Shown piece by piece: positions 38,400-50,511 of a stretch of 64,000 nucleotides of DNA. Each line of letters starts with the position of its first letter. Positions within the stretch are counted from its first letter, which is position 1. The notes under the pieces were generated by a model. That model was not told the origin of the DNA. It was given only the letters and a program-made list of their open reading frames with translations, and searched no databases. Origin of the DNA: Eudromia elegans (lineage: Eukaryota; Chordata; Aves; Tinamiformes; Tinamidae); NCBI GenBank assembly GCA_003342815.1, contig PTEX01000420.1, positions 62,001-126,000 on the forward strand. Reading direction: 5' to 3'. A program made the translations under genes and the position numbers.

Positions 38400-38809
38400 C
38401 CTGGCCTCTGGGAACTGCCCTTCAAAAAGACACACAGTGGTGTAGACACCACTCAGGAAAAGAAAACTACAAAACTGGCAATGGAAGTTACTGAAAGATA
38501 AAGCACATTTATTTTTATCCTCACTATTGTCATTTTTTTAGCTAACAGAATAATCGAAGGATTTTGGGGGCACCTTCTACTCCATCTCTAAGGCTAGATT
38601 TTCCAGCTCCCAGCAAAGGCTAAGCAGAAGCAGGGCTACTCACCTATTGAAAACAAGAAAGGGAGGTTATTTGTATAAACCGTTTGTGTGTGAGTGCGAG
38701 AGGCTTACTCATGTCTGTGATCAATATATGCATGTGCATGTGTGAGAGGAAGAGAGATTTCTAGTTGTGAAGACAGCTGTTGGGTTAGACAGTAGGAGGA
38801 GGGGGGAGT

Positions 38810-39530
38810 ATTAGAGTGCTCACTTTAGGCTCTTGGCGGGTTGCCAGCAGTACAGAAGTTGAGAAATCATTTGTCACAAGGATAAAAGCCAAATACATTG
38901 CTCTGGGTGAGATGTAACCTGACAAACAGTCTCCCATGACTGACGCATTTGAACTACTAATACACTTGATATAAATGCCGCCTTCTGACAGCTAGCAGTC
39001 ATATTTTCTGCTCAGTTTTTCTGCTTGTTCATGCTGAGCCTCAGAGCTTCACAGAAATCAGACTTTGCAGTGAGGAAGAGTGGGCAAGAGGACAGTTCTC
39101 TGTGATGCCAGTTTCCGAGTTTAGGAGAAAACAAACTGTGGAACTAAAAATGATTTTTTTAAAATTGCTATTCCCTGGTATCTCTCTCTTTTATTTATTT
39201 ATTTATTTCCAAAATGCCATACAGTCAGCTGGCCAGCAGGAACTTCATTTGTAAGTGTCAATTTAACAGTTCATTTATTTCATTGAACCAGTGAGACACA
39301 ACAGGGCTGTGGTAGCCACAAGATAATCGCACCTCTGGGGTCTTTCGAGGCCAAGAGAAACAGCCAATTCTGTCTAACCCCACAGGGATGTGATTAGTGC
39401 TCCTGATAACTAAGCCAAGGGGGTTATGAGCTAAATTGTGCATTTCATGTTCCAGAAAAAGAATTAGAGTTAAATGTTTAACAAGCCTCATTTGGATTCT
39501 AGAATTCATCTTGACTATAGATATGTACGA
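38810..39530. promoter_or_regulatory. Candidate conserved non-coding region
   Basis: Two repeat-free stretches (about 38820-39010 and 39240-39520) flank a (TTTA)5 tract. They contain a TGACTGACGCATTTGAACT block, GATATAAATGCCGCC and GGGATGTGATTAGTGCTCCT (bicoid-like GATTAG). The texture is enhancer-like. No measured conservation. A minus-strand 83-codon frame (39258-39509) within the second stretch has no domain. Confidence 0.25.
39189..39208. repeat. (TTTA)5 microsatellite
   Basis: A perfect tetranucleotide run of about five units. Confidence 0.93.
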
Positions 39531-41299
39531 TAATGAACACTGATATATATATATCTGTCTTCTTCAAAATGTTTGTCACACAGCTGGGTGTTTGGATCCA
39601 GATTTTTACTACGCATAGAAGGAATAGCAAATAGCTACTTGTCTGTTTGCAAACCTTAATAGTAGGGATTCATCATAAAATCCAAGAGCTCCTCCGAATG
39701 TGCAACCTGTACATGTATATCTTTAAAAACTGGCTGGATCCCAGTAGCTGAAAGACTGCCCATTTCTCAGTTGTCACACATAACCCTGCTAATCAGATAT
39801 CCAGTTAATCTAATATCTATGTAAAGGTTTACTCATCTCACATACAAGATGCTTTTGCTAAAAATCTATACAATAGGCATTTGGCAAACAGGTAACTGCA
39901 ACATAAGAGCATGGAAATATCTGAATTAATGATCTCATCTATTAGGCCATATACACATTTCCCTCCTCCGGTGTGATTCTCTGTAATGTACTTTGTCCTC
40001 TTGAGATTTAAAATGTTTACTATAGGATATATATTTATTTTAAGGTCTCTTTACAGGCCCTGTTATGGGTATCTGTATCACTCAAATCCACTTTTATTTT
40101 TCTCAAGATTAAACCAATAGTCTTTGATCATTGTAATTGGGCTCTGAAAGAGACCATGTCCGCAGTGATTCCCAAATAACGACAGCCCACCCTGGAGATC
40201 CTCCTCTGCCCTTCAGCATTGTTCCCAGCAGCAAAAGATCTAGGACAGGTATGAGTGCCAGCACAGGTGTAATGGTACAGGTGTCATGCTTGTATCTGAG
40301 GGGAGGGACAATGTCTACAAATTTACAAAGAGGTTTTTAAATAAGACTGAAAAAAATAAATAAATAAAAGATAACTATTCCTTATATAAAATGACCTGAC
40401 TACATTTTCCCATCACCAACCAAGACTCTATTATTGTGTCTCATTCAGCTGGCATGCTCTGGACATGCCAGAGTAGAGAAGTCTAAAGTGCCAAAAAATT
40501 GCAAAAAAAAAAAAAAAGAAGAAGAAGAAGAAGAGTCTTAGAGGTTTGCTTTCTCCGCAGAGTAGATGCTTCTAACTTGTGTTTCCAAGTCCTCAAGCTG
40601 CAGTGCTGGGAGCATCCTCAGTATAAGGAAATAGATCTTAAAATTCCCTCAGCTGTCATAGCGATTTCAGTTGTCAAAGTTTGATCTGACACTCCTCAAA
40701 TCTTTCTAGTTAGTGCTCTTGAACACTACTCATCTAGCCTGAGAAAGCATGATCTGCATATTTTAATATTTGTTAACACTTTCGGAGTTTTTCCTGATCT
40801 TTCCTTTTCCTCCCTATCTCTGGCTCTCTGGCTGTGTAAAAGGGAAGACTGGATAATGATTTAGTCAACAGAGACTTCTTTAGCACAGAAAAAAATGCCA
40901 ACTGGCTTCTCCCAGAGTCATCAGTCTAACTCCAGTTTCACTCTTGTTTTAAAGAACAGCAAAAAAAGCATAAATTTACTAAGTTCTAGGTCAAGAGAAC
41001 AGTTAGCTGAGGCATCTCTCAGTCAAATCAATGTTACATGCAAGAGATCTGATTTCTCTGTAGTGAGAGATTATCCTTGCAAGCTCAAAAAAATTCCATC
41101 TATTTAAGTTTTCAGAGTTTTTATTCTTGTAATTATCCAGAATTATGGTTGTGAGTTTAAATGACTCTTCATGTTCACCGTTTTGCTAAAAGCACCTGGA
41201 TCCGATGGGCACTTCCAGTAGTTCCAGGGTATGTATTGTGCCTTCCAACAAATAGGATTTGGGTATATTTATGACAACTGCAATTCAATATTTGGCCTT
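39531..41299. other. Unannotated non-coding DNA
   Basis: Holds the A/GAA simple repeat at 40503, an (ATAA)n run at about 40350-40367, and a CACAGGTGTAATGGTACAGG partial duplication near 40262. No exon or named transposon. Confidence 0.5.
40503..40533. repeat. A15 followed by (GAA)5
   Basis: Fifteen A residues at 40503-40517 run into five GAA triplets. Confidence 0.95.
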
Positions 41300-42330
41300 G
41301 GTTTAGAGGAGATGGTCTGCTTATGGGATTGAAGCTTTTAAAGCTCTTGGAGCAATTGCATGCGAGCCATTCTCTGCTGGCCTTCAGCGGGCCTCTACGG
41401 AGCAGCACTACAGCCCTAGGGCTGTGTTCCTACACACTCAGCTCAAGGGTGGTGCTGCCTCATTGTGGAGCAGAGGTGCTGCTGAAATGCCAAACTAACA
41501 CGAGCCTTTATGAGGCCCCTGGGATGTTACAATGAAAAGCCGTGTGAAACACGTAGGTCCCCTTTTGAGCAACGTTTTAGTGATTGCTAGAATTCCCCCA
41601 TTTTAGAAGCCCGTTATCAGGTTATGAGAGAACATTCCCACCTTTTATAAAAATGGTGCAAATCTCAGCACTAGAATTTCTGCAAAATGTAATGCTTTCG
41701 TATTTCTGTTGCTAAAGAAGGTTTGGAGAACCAATACTCAGAAACCTGGGGTACTCTAAAAATTAAAAGACTTCTTGAAAAAAAATTATTCTTCTTACAA
41801 AATGAGAGCGAATTATAAACCTTTTGTCCTAATGACAGGGAAAAGGTTTTAAATTCCTGCATGTTCCCTCCCTCTAACCCCCAAATTTTTGTAGCTGTGG
41901 CACTGAATGCAGCCCCATTATTTTTAATGATATATCAGGACTGGGTAGAAGAATAGCATAACATATATCAAAAGCCGCACACTTGGAAATCACAGAGCTC
42001 CTCAAGAAGCCACCAACGGGTTAAACAGTGACCTGACCAATTTGCTACGGTTCATTTGCCCTATGCTAATTGTTTTAAATTCACACTTTGTGGCATATTC
42101 TTTATTGTGCTAATGGGAATTGAGGCATATTTCTTTAGAGCAGGAATTCAAGGATATATTTACATTGGAAAGATTTTTTTTTCAGAGAAGTGCAAGCACA
42201 CTTCGATGGTACTATGCAAATAGCAATTAAGCTTCATCATTTATCCAATTTAAGGAAAAATATGAAATAAATACTTTCCAAATCTTCTTGCATTGCTCGT
42301 TTAATTCTTTCAATGTCACATTTTCTCTAT
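41300..42330. promoter_or_regulatory. Candidate conserved non-coding region
   Basis: Evenly composed DNA with CCTATGCTAATTGTTTT near 42060, GGAAAGATTTTTTTTTCAGA near 42170 and an octamer/homeodomain-like ATGCAAATAGCAATTAAGC near 42214-42232. The last contains a perfect octamer-type ATGCAAAT next to a CAATTA homeodomain core. Regulatory function is inferred from these motifs only. Confidence 0.25.
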
Positions 42331-42569
42331 TTTCCTGAAATGCTTAAACTCAGATTGCCTAAACACAGACTCCTGTTTCTTGGCTTTTGTGTCTGTCTTT
42401 CTACTGGGTGGCATTTTTTTGTGCCCTCAGACCATGACCTAGTAGTCATTATTTTATCTTTTATCTTCATCTTCTTTCCCCTTTACTTTTTCTTTCCTTT
42501 TTTTTTTCTTATTAGACTAGTCAACCTTGATATCAGTCTTCCCAACGCTACTATCCATTACACTGTCAG
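42331..42569. other. Pyrimidine-rich spacer
   Basis: A CT-rich stretch with a T run near 42498-42507. The 114-codon plus-strand frame at 42313-42657 gives a Phe/Leu-rich chain purely from this bias and is rejected as a gene. Confidence 0.5.
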
Positions 42570-42800
42570 CAAAGCAAGCTGCCTTACTGTAGGCCAAGTG
42601 TCAACAGAAGGTGAGGCAGAAAATCAGCCACAATCTAAAGCTAATTACCCTGCCTAGAAGTTAATTAAATACTTGTTAGGAGCAGCAGGGTAGATCCTAA
42701 TTAAACTTGTCTAATAACAGTATGCTGACATACTCTGACACTGGGAATTCCTACAGGGTTTAAATAATTGTACAAAGGGCAATAATACCTGTCACATCAT
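42570..42800. promoter_or_regulatory. Candidate conserved non-coding block
   Basis: Contains CTAAAGCTAATTACCCTGCC near 42636, AAGTTAATTAAATAC near 42658 and ATCCTAATTAAACTTGTCTAA near 42692 (three TAATTA cores in about 70 bp). This spacing of homeodomain sites is characteristic of enhancers bound by homeodomain factors. Inference only. Confidence 0.3.
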
Positions 42801-43479
42801 GGTGTGCAGGCAAACTCTGAAGATGCACATTTCCCAGTATTTTCTGTACTAATTTGCCACATATTGTGCACTTCACATGTGTTTAATTTACACATGTTTT
42901 AATTCTGGTGCCCTTGATCCTGCCAGATGACTTTGCTGTTGCTGATCTAAGTGCAAACCACTGCAAAGGTAGATGGTCACTACGGCTACTTCGTATGATT
43001 TAATAAACTAATTATGATAAAGTCCTGCTGCTAGCTAAATAAAGTTGTGGTCCTTCTGATTGCAGTGCAGCAGTGGTTTTATTTGGAAATGAGAAGGAAG
43101 GGAGTGCCTGTCATATCTTGCCAGCCTCCCCACATTCTCAAAGAGGCAAATTCTACTCCCAGTACTAAAGATTGGGAATTTTATCCACTGAATTTTTAAT
43201 TCATCACGGCCAAGTGACAGAGACTTTTACCCTAAGAGCTTAGTATGTCTTAAATCCAACATCTTTTTAAGCTAGCTAGATCTTCATTTACATTTAAAAC
43301 AAAAGGAAGAGAAACCACTAATAGCTGCAAATGCCAGGAGAACTGAAAGTGCCAGAATAGGGGAGGTGGAATGTAGGAGATGACAATAACAGAAAAAGCA
43401 TCTTTCTGTTATGCTTATTTTCAGGGGTTTGATGGGTGAAAATACTTCTGTTTTCAGACAGGAAGGCACAATTTGCTCT
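42801..43479. other. Unannotated non-coding DNA
   Basis: No gene, RNA or named repeat recognised. Confidence 0.45.
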
Positions 43480-44250
43480 CATTTAAAATAAACCACGGTT
43501 CCCCACAAACCACAACAGGGCTTTTGTCTAGTTGTTTTTAAGGGATCCTCTACGCCAGCAGTTTTAATGCTGGTTAAAAAACTAACATTTGACCAGGTTC
43601 TGTTTTTCAACTGATGAGTTGTCACACTGCCTTGCGTGAGGGTTAATCCCCCATTGTGTCGACTATGCCACTGCAAAGAACAACGTCAATAACAAATATG
43701 CAATTGCTGATAAAGCTTGTCTCTTCTAGAAAACCCCCAAGAGGCTTTGTCGAATGTTGATGGTTGTTTACTGCAGCAAAACGCTGAATGTCAATTTTAC
43801 AAAAATGATGTTTTGAAACTTTCTTTCCTCCCAGTAAATCAGTTCCATTTCTCACTAGTGCTTTAGTAACCTTGATTCGTTTTCTTTTTTTAATGATGAG
43901 GTTGGGGCTTTTTGTTGGTAGGTGGTGATGGATGCTCAGAAACAGATGTGATGTTCCCATCATTAGACCGTACTTGAAATGCAATGTCAGTGAAGCCAAT
44001 GAAAAGGAGTGCTATGACATGAAGCTAATCAGACATGAGACAACTTTAGGGGGAAAATAAGAGACCTGGAAACATGCAAGCCAATCACCATGCTCTTATT
44101 TTGCACCATCTCCCAAAACAGCAAGGATAAATGGAAATATGTGAGTGCTCCAGTCTTTCCTGGCAAGACTGCTTTAGAAATAATTAACCTTGTGAGATCA
44201 AATTGACAGAGCTTAAGCACAGTTATTTAAAATGCCAAATTTTCTAGGCA
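43480..44250. promoter_or_regulatory. Candidate conserved non-coding region
   Basis: About 770 bp with no simple repeat and a higher than local CpG content, the texture of an ultraconserved-type element. Near the end, GAAATAATTAACCTTGTGAG and AGATCAAATTGACAG (about 44174-44210) give a homeodomain core, a TCF/LEF-like ATCAAA and a MEIS/PKNOX TGACAG within 40 bp. Short minus-strand frames (such as 43643-43999) lack domains. Conservation not measured. Confidence 0.3.
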
Positions 44251-44885
44251 GATGAATACATTTGTTGCAATACTAAAGAGAAAATGAAAGTATTTTTCTA
44301 AACTTTGGTTTTCTGAACTGATGTAACATTATTTCCCCAGGAGCCAACTCTGCCTTTTTCAGTGTGCACTTTTAATACATTAAAACAAAATGAGATGTGA
44401 TGTACTTCATAAAGAGACGAATGATTTTTCTCTCTTCCTTCATGGTGTGGGAGGGTTATTATAGAAAATAGCTTGTAGTAAACTCACGCTTTTAGCTCTT
44501 TACTTTTATTTATTTGACAATTTAGTTGGGTTCCTATCGTCTGTGGTGATTCTGGTTGGTCTGCCTTCTGGCTGCTTCATGTATGGAGTAAGAATTGCTG
44601 GATTTTCCCCTGGTCCTTAAAGATACAAAGTATGTGGGATATTTTATAATATCAGTTATTTTTATCAAATATAAGAGCACAGTTAGATGTTCCTTAAACA
44701 ATCAATTTAACTTTATTTGGTTTGAAGAGCAATTTTATTTTATTAGAATTGCTTAAACTGTGTCATTCAGACTAATAGTGTCTCCACTATTTTACTGTAC
44801 TGCCATTGTAATAAAACAAGGACAACATAAAGTTCAAGCAGTATCAGGTTCTAAACTTAGGTCTGCTCCTGCAAACTTTAGCTGT

Positions 44886-44925
44886 GATCTAGCAAACCAC
44901 ATAAGCATATACTTGATATAAGCAT
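44886..44925 (-). repeat. Half copy of palindromic sauropsid repeat
   Basis: The reverse complement aligns without gaps to 57752-57791 at 29 of 40 positions by my count, sharing ATGCTTA, ATGCTT and TTTGCT(A/G)GATC-type blocks. This is the strongest evidence inside the window that the two are copies of one dispersed element. Family unnamed; see 57745 and 62501. Confidence 0.55.
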
Positions 44926-46978
44926 AAAAACAATTGGAATGTGTATACATTTAAAGATAAGCATATACACACAACCCTAAGTCATCCCGTTAAAGAAAGT
45001 TTTGTGAACAAGATCACTGAAGAAACTAGGACAGATTTATAGTCATAAGAGTGACACAAACTTTTCCATATCAATTTAAAATGAATTGTTTTATTAAAGT
45101 AAAAAGTCGTCACATTTCATATACCAACTCATTCATACTCTCATTCAATCTCTTTTCTTTCTTCACTTGCAATTTACAGTATTGCAGCAGTTTACATGAA
45201 ATGCTTCAATTTAATTTGAAAACACACTAGACCTTAACCTGAATTTTATATATCTGGTTAAGCAAAAAATACAAACACATTTAAACCACTTGTACGCAAA
45301 GACACACATGTTGAACTGTAAAGGTGTCATTTCTGGAGCTGTTCAAATTAATCAAATTCATCCAGTTACATTTCCATTAAGCAGCTGCATTGCTTTCAGA
45401 AATCACCACCTCCAAGTATTTGTTCCCACATCAGCAGGGAGGTTACAGAGCCCTAGGGGAATAAATGAATATTTATGCGCATCCCAGTTTCTGGCAAACT
45501 GAGCCAGGTTGTTTTAGCCACTGCTAGATGTGGCCTGGGCAGTTGTTTTTGCCTGAAGCAGGACAGGGAGCAACCACACAGTTCCCACGTGTAGTTTCAG
45601 TTGGTAGTCACAAGCTGTTGGGAGTGTGGATGTATTTGACCATCTCAGCTAGATCCTGGAAGGACCTACGCTCTCCTTCTTCCATTCCCTGATTACTTCC
45701 CTTCAGTCTCCTCATTCACTTATTTGGACCATGAGATTGTCAGACTGAGAGGGAAGATAGGGCAGAACACATGGTAAGAAAAAGAAGTTCTTGCTTGGAC
45801 TAGCACTTTGAAGAGACAAAGCAATAGGCAACAGCTGGCATCAAGCAGAATTTGTGAAGAAGTGGTGAATGACGGAGTGCATATCTGAGGATTTTTTTTT
45901 CCTTAATCCTAAAAGAACTGAGAATAAAAGTCATCTGGGAAGGTCTTTACATAGAGAGCAGAAGTGCTGGAAACTGGCAGAAATGGGATAGATTTTATTG
46001 ACAACGGTCATAGAAAAGGTGATCATTTTTTACAGAAGATCCACAGAAACAATTGAGCAAACTCTGGTTAAGACATTCAAGTCTTAGTGAAACCCTTTCT
46101 GAATGTTTGCAAAGGAATACCTGTCCTCTCAAGCTTAAGACAGTGTATAAAATACGACAGTTTTTAAAGGCCATTGCATTTGAGGATTCCTTTGCAGTGT
46201 CCATCTGGCTGTGACAATTCACAGCAGCAAAAAATTACTTGATGTCTTAGAAATTGTAAAGTCTGATTTGAAGGAGAAAATGGGTTACTAGCATATGACA
46301 TTTCTCCCAGTGGATAGACTTGCAGATCATTTGGAGACCAGAAACCTCACTATTGAGATTGCCGTATCATGTGGGCCTATAAGGTACTCATCGTAATACT
46401 GCACTGTTTAAATAAATGATAAAAAATACAAACTCTTTACTGGTAAAGCTTACAGAGAGCACAGAGTTCAGTGCAGTTATAGGTAATGTCGAAAACCCAT
46501 TAATACCACACTGATAGAGAATCCCAAAATTGGGTGCAAACTACATGTTTTCTCTCCAAAACTCCACTTTACATGTATCACAACAGGCCTTAAACTATAG
46601 ATACAATCTCACCATAATGAGTGGCAAATTATCTATATGATATTGCTACCTCAGTGCATACCCTGATTAATTGCAGTCAAATCCTTAGGTGCATTAGACC
46701 CAAACTGCCTAATTCTCTGCCAAGCAAGAATGCCTCTGTTCCTTTCCTGCCTTTGATTATTGCCATCTGTTATGATCTCAGGGCTGACAAATATTTTCTA
46801 AGTGCAAATATTTGTATCAGTCTTAATTCAGTTTATTGTTAGTAACTGTTTTCACTTTTGCATGCTTGGAAGTAAGCAAACAACTTTCTTGTGGAAGAGA
46901 GAGCTTTGAAAACTTGATGATTGTAATTCAGAAACTGTTAACATCTAAATGTTTTGGAAATAAGTATAAGCCTAATAA

Positions 46979-46980
<2 letters not shown>
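44926..46980. other. Unannotated non-coding DNA, partly enhancer-like
   Basis: Within 45240-45510 there is repeat-free DNA with TTCAAATTAATCAAATTCAT and GAATAAATGAATATTTATGC that could be regulatory. The rest shows nothing recognisable. Confidence 0.35.

Positions 46981-47035
<55 letters not shown>
46981..47035. repeat. (TAA)18 microsatellite, uninterrupted
   Basis: Fifty-five bases of perfect TAA trinucleotide. The lack of interruptions suggests high length polymorphism. Confidence 0.99.
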
Positions 47036-47036
<1 letters not shown>

Positions 47037-50000
47037 TATTAAGTGTTAAGACTTCTAATACAAGAAATGTGGATGGGATGATGAGAAGAAAAAACAGAAA
47101 ACTAAAGGATAAAATAAATGAACAACAGAGAAAAACAGAAGTAGGGACAGAAAAGAAATGTCTACGGGAGAAAAATATCTTTTAGTGGAGAAAAATATTT
47201 ATTAAGGCTATAAAGCAAAAGTGATTTAACATCTAGTTAGTCAATCAAAGGGCAAGAATCCAAGTTTTGTAACAGAGAAGTGATGCATTGAGGTAGCGAG
47301 ATAAAGGATTAGAACAGAGTTGCTTTACCGTAATGCAGTTAGGGAAGAGGGCTGTAAAAAAAAAAGAGAATAAACAGAGGAAAACAGAAGAGAACTGGAG
47401 GAGAGAAGAAAACTGAAAACAAGAAATGAATGGCATATGTCCATTTGCCAAGAAGTCCATGGGGAGACAGAGGACTGGACAATAAAATATGGTTTGCCTT
47501 TCCCATCCTTCTGTTTTACAGGATGACATGGAATGGTAGAGCCAGATTGGAACTTATGTGAGAAACAAATGGTTCAAAGTCACTGTAACAGCCTGAAAAT
47601 ACCATTTACTATTTATAAAACGCTGTTTATCTTTGAAGTCCATTTTAATGCAGAAACCACCTCCCCCAACTCTCCCCACCCTCCCTCAAAAAAAAGGAAA
47701 AAAAAAAGTAAATTTACACAATATCTCTCTCTCATCTTTTGGCAACTTCCCCAAATTTGAGAGTGTCTACCAGTTTCAAGAAAATCAGCAGCTATGGAGA
47801 GGCAAGAAAATGAAATCACCTCCATCCACCAATGAACTGAAGGCCATACTACAAGCACTGATACTCTGTCTTCTGAAAGCTAGCAGACAAACACCCAGCA
47901 GTCAGTATGCACCACTGCAGCCCCAAATTGGCCACAGGGCACATTGCATCTTGCTCAGCTGGTGCTTAAGGGCAAAGGAGGGAACTGATGCATCTGTGGG
48001 GATTTTTAAGAGGCTCCTCAAGCACCTCAAATAATCTGGGAAGCTGTGGGGAGCCATAAGGAATTCTAGAAGGACAGCAAAATGTAGTAAAAACTAGTGG
48101 AGAAGAAGTACAGAGTGGGGACATGGGAAAGGAGAGCATCTGATATGTGGAGGAGTAGAGAGTATCGTAGAAAGGAAACTGGGAGGAGAAGCTGGTGTGT
48201 TGTGACACAGGCAGAACACAAATCCATATGAAACGAGGCTTTTGTCAGTCCATTACACCTGGAACACTTTGTCTGCTCCGTGCGTGCAGCAGCTTCTCCA
48301 GGGTGTTGCTAAAAAGCTGCAAAAAAACCCTGTTAGATTATGAAGTAATTAGAGCAGGTCAGAACAGTGTTTGAGTAAATGGTTCCTGAACTATAAAACT
48401 GCAGTAGAAAACATGGGCAAGTTATATGGCCTTTGAGGTGAAAAGACATTTTTCTAATCTCAGTTAGAGGAGTCATACCAGGTTGACCTGATGTGAGACG
48501 TTTTATAATCTTCAGTAAAATATAAAATATATATGAGCTGCATAATTCATATTCATATTTTACTATTTTATCTGTATTTTATTATTTTTAGCTATGTCAA
48601 GAATTCTGGGTATTCTTTGCTAAAAAATAGTTTCCACTAGAATTTTACAAAAAATAACCAGAAGGTCAATAATGAGGGAGTTAAGAGAATAATATATCAT
48701 GAATAATGTATTAAATCATTTCTCTCTTTATCTATTAATGAATTATCTTCAATCATCTTACAATTTTCTTGAATGTATTTCTAATTCAAAAGTACTCCCC
48801 ACACAATTTCTCCAAAAATTATTTCCCTAAATTTCTATTGGTCCTTTTGTAGATTAGAAGTATTCAGTAGCTGAAATTCAAGTTGAACTAGTTTGTTTTT
48901 AATAAAGCATATAGATTAAGAATTACCATTTCTGTTCTCATGTAAACACATATATAACAATCACATTACCTATATGGTGTTAAATTTTCAAGTAAGAAGT
49001 TTCTTTCTCTACGGTGTTGCTTAAACATTCCATTTTCACCAGAATCCCAAATACTATGCTCAATATGCTGCAGCGTTCAGTGATATTTAACGCTTAAGAT
49101 GGATGGTTTGTGGCACAATTTTTTCTTTGTAAATGAACACTCTGTTATGGCTGTTGATCCAGCTTTGCAAGAATTTAAGTGCTGTAAAGAGGACTTTTTC
49201 CTTAGGAAGACAGCAAATGATAGTGGTGTATTAGCAGATCAGAGTCTTTTTTTCCTGCATCAGGCAAAAAATATCTCCTATACATGTTAATGGGAACTGT
49301 TAATGGGAATATCTTTGAATATATAACATAAGGTGTCCTTACATGTAAAGAGAACACAAATTTCACTCCTGCTTCCAGCACACCAACTAATACATCGCAC
49401 CTCACTTTTTAGATATTATGAGTTAACTTTAGCTTTGCTTCAAATATTTTAGGTTACAATAATTGCTGAAGACCATTGCTACTGTGAAATCATATAGTTG
49501 TATAGTTGTAATATGAATGAAAAGAGGTTATTTTTAGTTTTGGTGGAAAAATCACAAAACAAATCTATACTAACATTTTAAATAAAAACCTATTTTTGTA
49601 CGTCTTTGGCTCATAGAGCTCCAGTGTGTCAGTGTCTAAGCATGGATGCAAGGCTCTTATTGATTGTGAAAACACTAGTGAAGCCTGGCTCGTTCTGAAA
49701 CTCAATTTTTCATCAGTGGTGGTGATAAGTGTTTGAACCGTATTATCCATCCAAACTCTATGAACCTACAGACAAACTATGACTTCAGCAGTAACCTTTT
49801 CTGGCCCTCAGCAGCCAGTAGTGTCAGACTGACATCTGTCCATCCTTATTAATTTCTCAAGAATGAAAATTTGTGTGCCAAGAAATACAGTGAGCTACAT
49901 TTAAAAGATCATAAACTCAGACATTAATGTCACGGCTGTATTTTCTGAATACTATTTAAAACCAGGGATTTTTAACAGGCAAAAGAAGTCCAGCATCTCA

Positions 50001-50149
50001 AATTTACAGTAGAAAATGATGTAATATCCATCAAGTTAAGAGAAAAAGAACTTCAGTTAGAACTTCTAAGTAGCAGTAAGTCTGTTCAGGTGTTCTTCCA
50101 AATTCCAGGCTCATTTTGTTGGTCTTCAGCCTATTTGTTTTGATACTAC
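47036..50149. other. Unannotated non-coding DNA
   Basis: Purine-rich at 47080-47420 and A-rich at 47688-47709; AT-rich at 48500-48980. A 133-codon plus-strand frame (47633-48034) begins in this purine/proline-biased stretch and has no domain. Nothing else supportable. Confidence 0.5.
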
Positions 50150-50511
50150 AGTCTTTTTTTTTTCTCCCCCTCATCCTTTAGTCATATATTGGGACATTAG
50201 CAACACTACCTACGACTGTGACCACTCACGTGCAGAGGAGTGTGTTCGTGACTCTACTGAGGGACTTTGGATCAAGCTCTCACCACAGTACTACAGCTCT
50301 ACGTGGAGATGCCTTTCAGGCTGCCATCTCCGTTAACTCAGCCCCAGCAGAGAAAACCCTTAGAAGGAGGACACAGAAAAACTCTAATGTAAACCTGTCA
50401 CCTAAACAGTCACTAAAATATTTTAGATTTCTTGATATCAGTTTTAGAAGACAGCAGCTCACAGTGAAAACATTGCATTTTTTTCTTCTGGAAATATTAA
50501 GCATGGCTTAA
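50150..50511 (+). other. Acceptor-like tract followed by 110-codon open frame
   Basis: A strong 3' splice-site-like sequence (long T tract, CTCCCCCTCATCCTTTAG ending at 50181) leads into a frame open from 50182 to the TAA at 50509-50511. The product is Ser/Thr/Arg-rich with no domain I recognise (begins SYIGTLATLPTTV). It could be a terminal or internal exon, but no convincing 5' splice site is seen and chance open frames of this size are expected here. The minus strand is also open for 62 codons. Confidence 0.12.

Noticed and set aside
37965-38435. 156-codon minus-strand frame
   Set aside because: Its Tyr/Ile-rich core is the translation of the AAT/AAATA microsatellite.
42313-42657. 114-codon frame with hydrophobic stretch resembling a membrane segment
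   Set aside because: The Phe/Leu run comes from a pyrimidine-rich tract, and the frame overlaps the homeodomain-site cluster.
47633-48034. 133-codon plus-strand frame
   Set aside because: Starts in a Pro/Lys-biased low-complexity stretch and has no domain.
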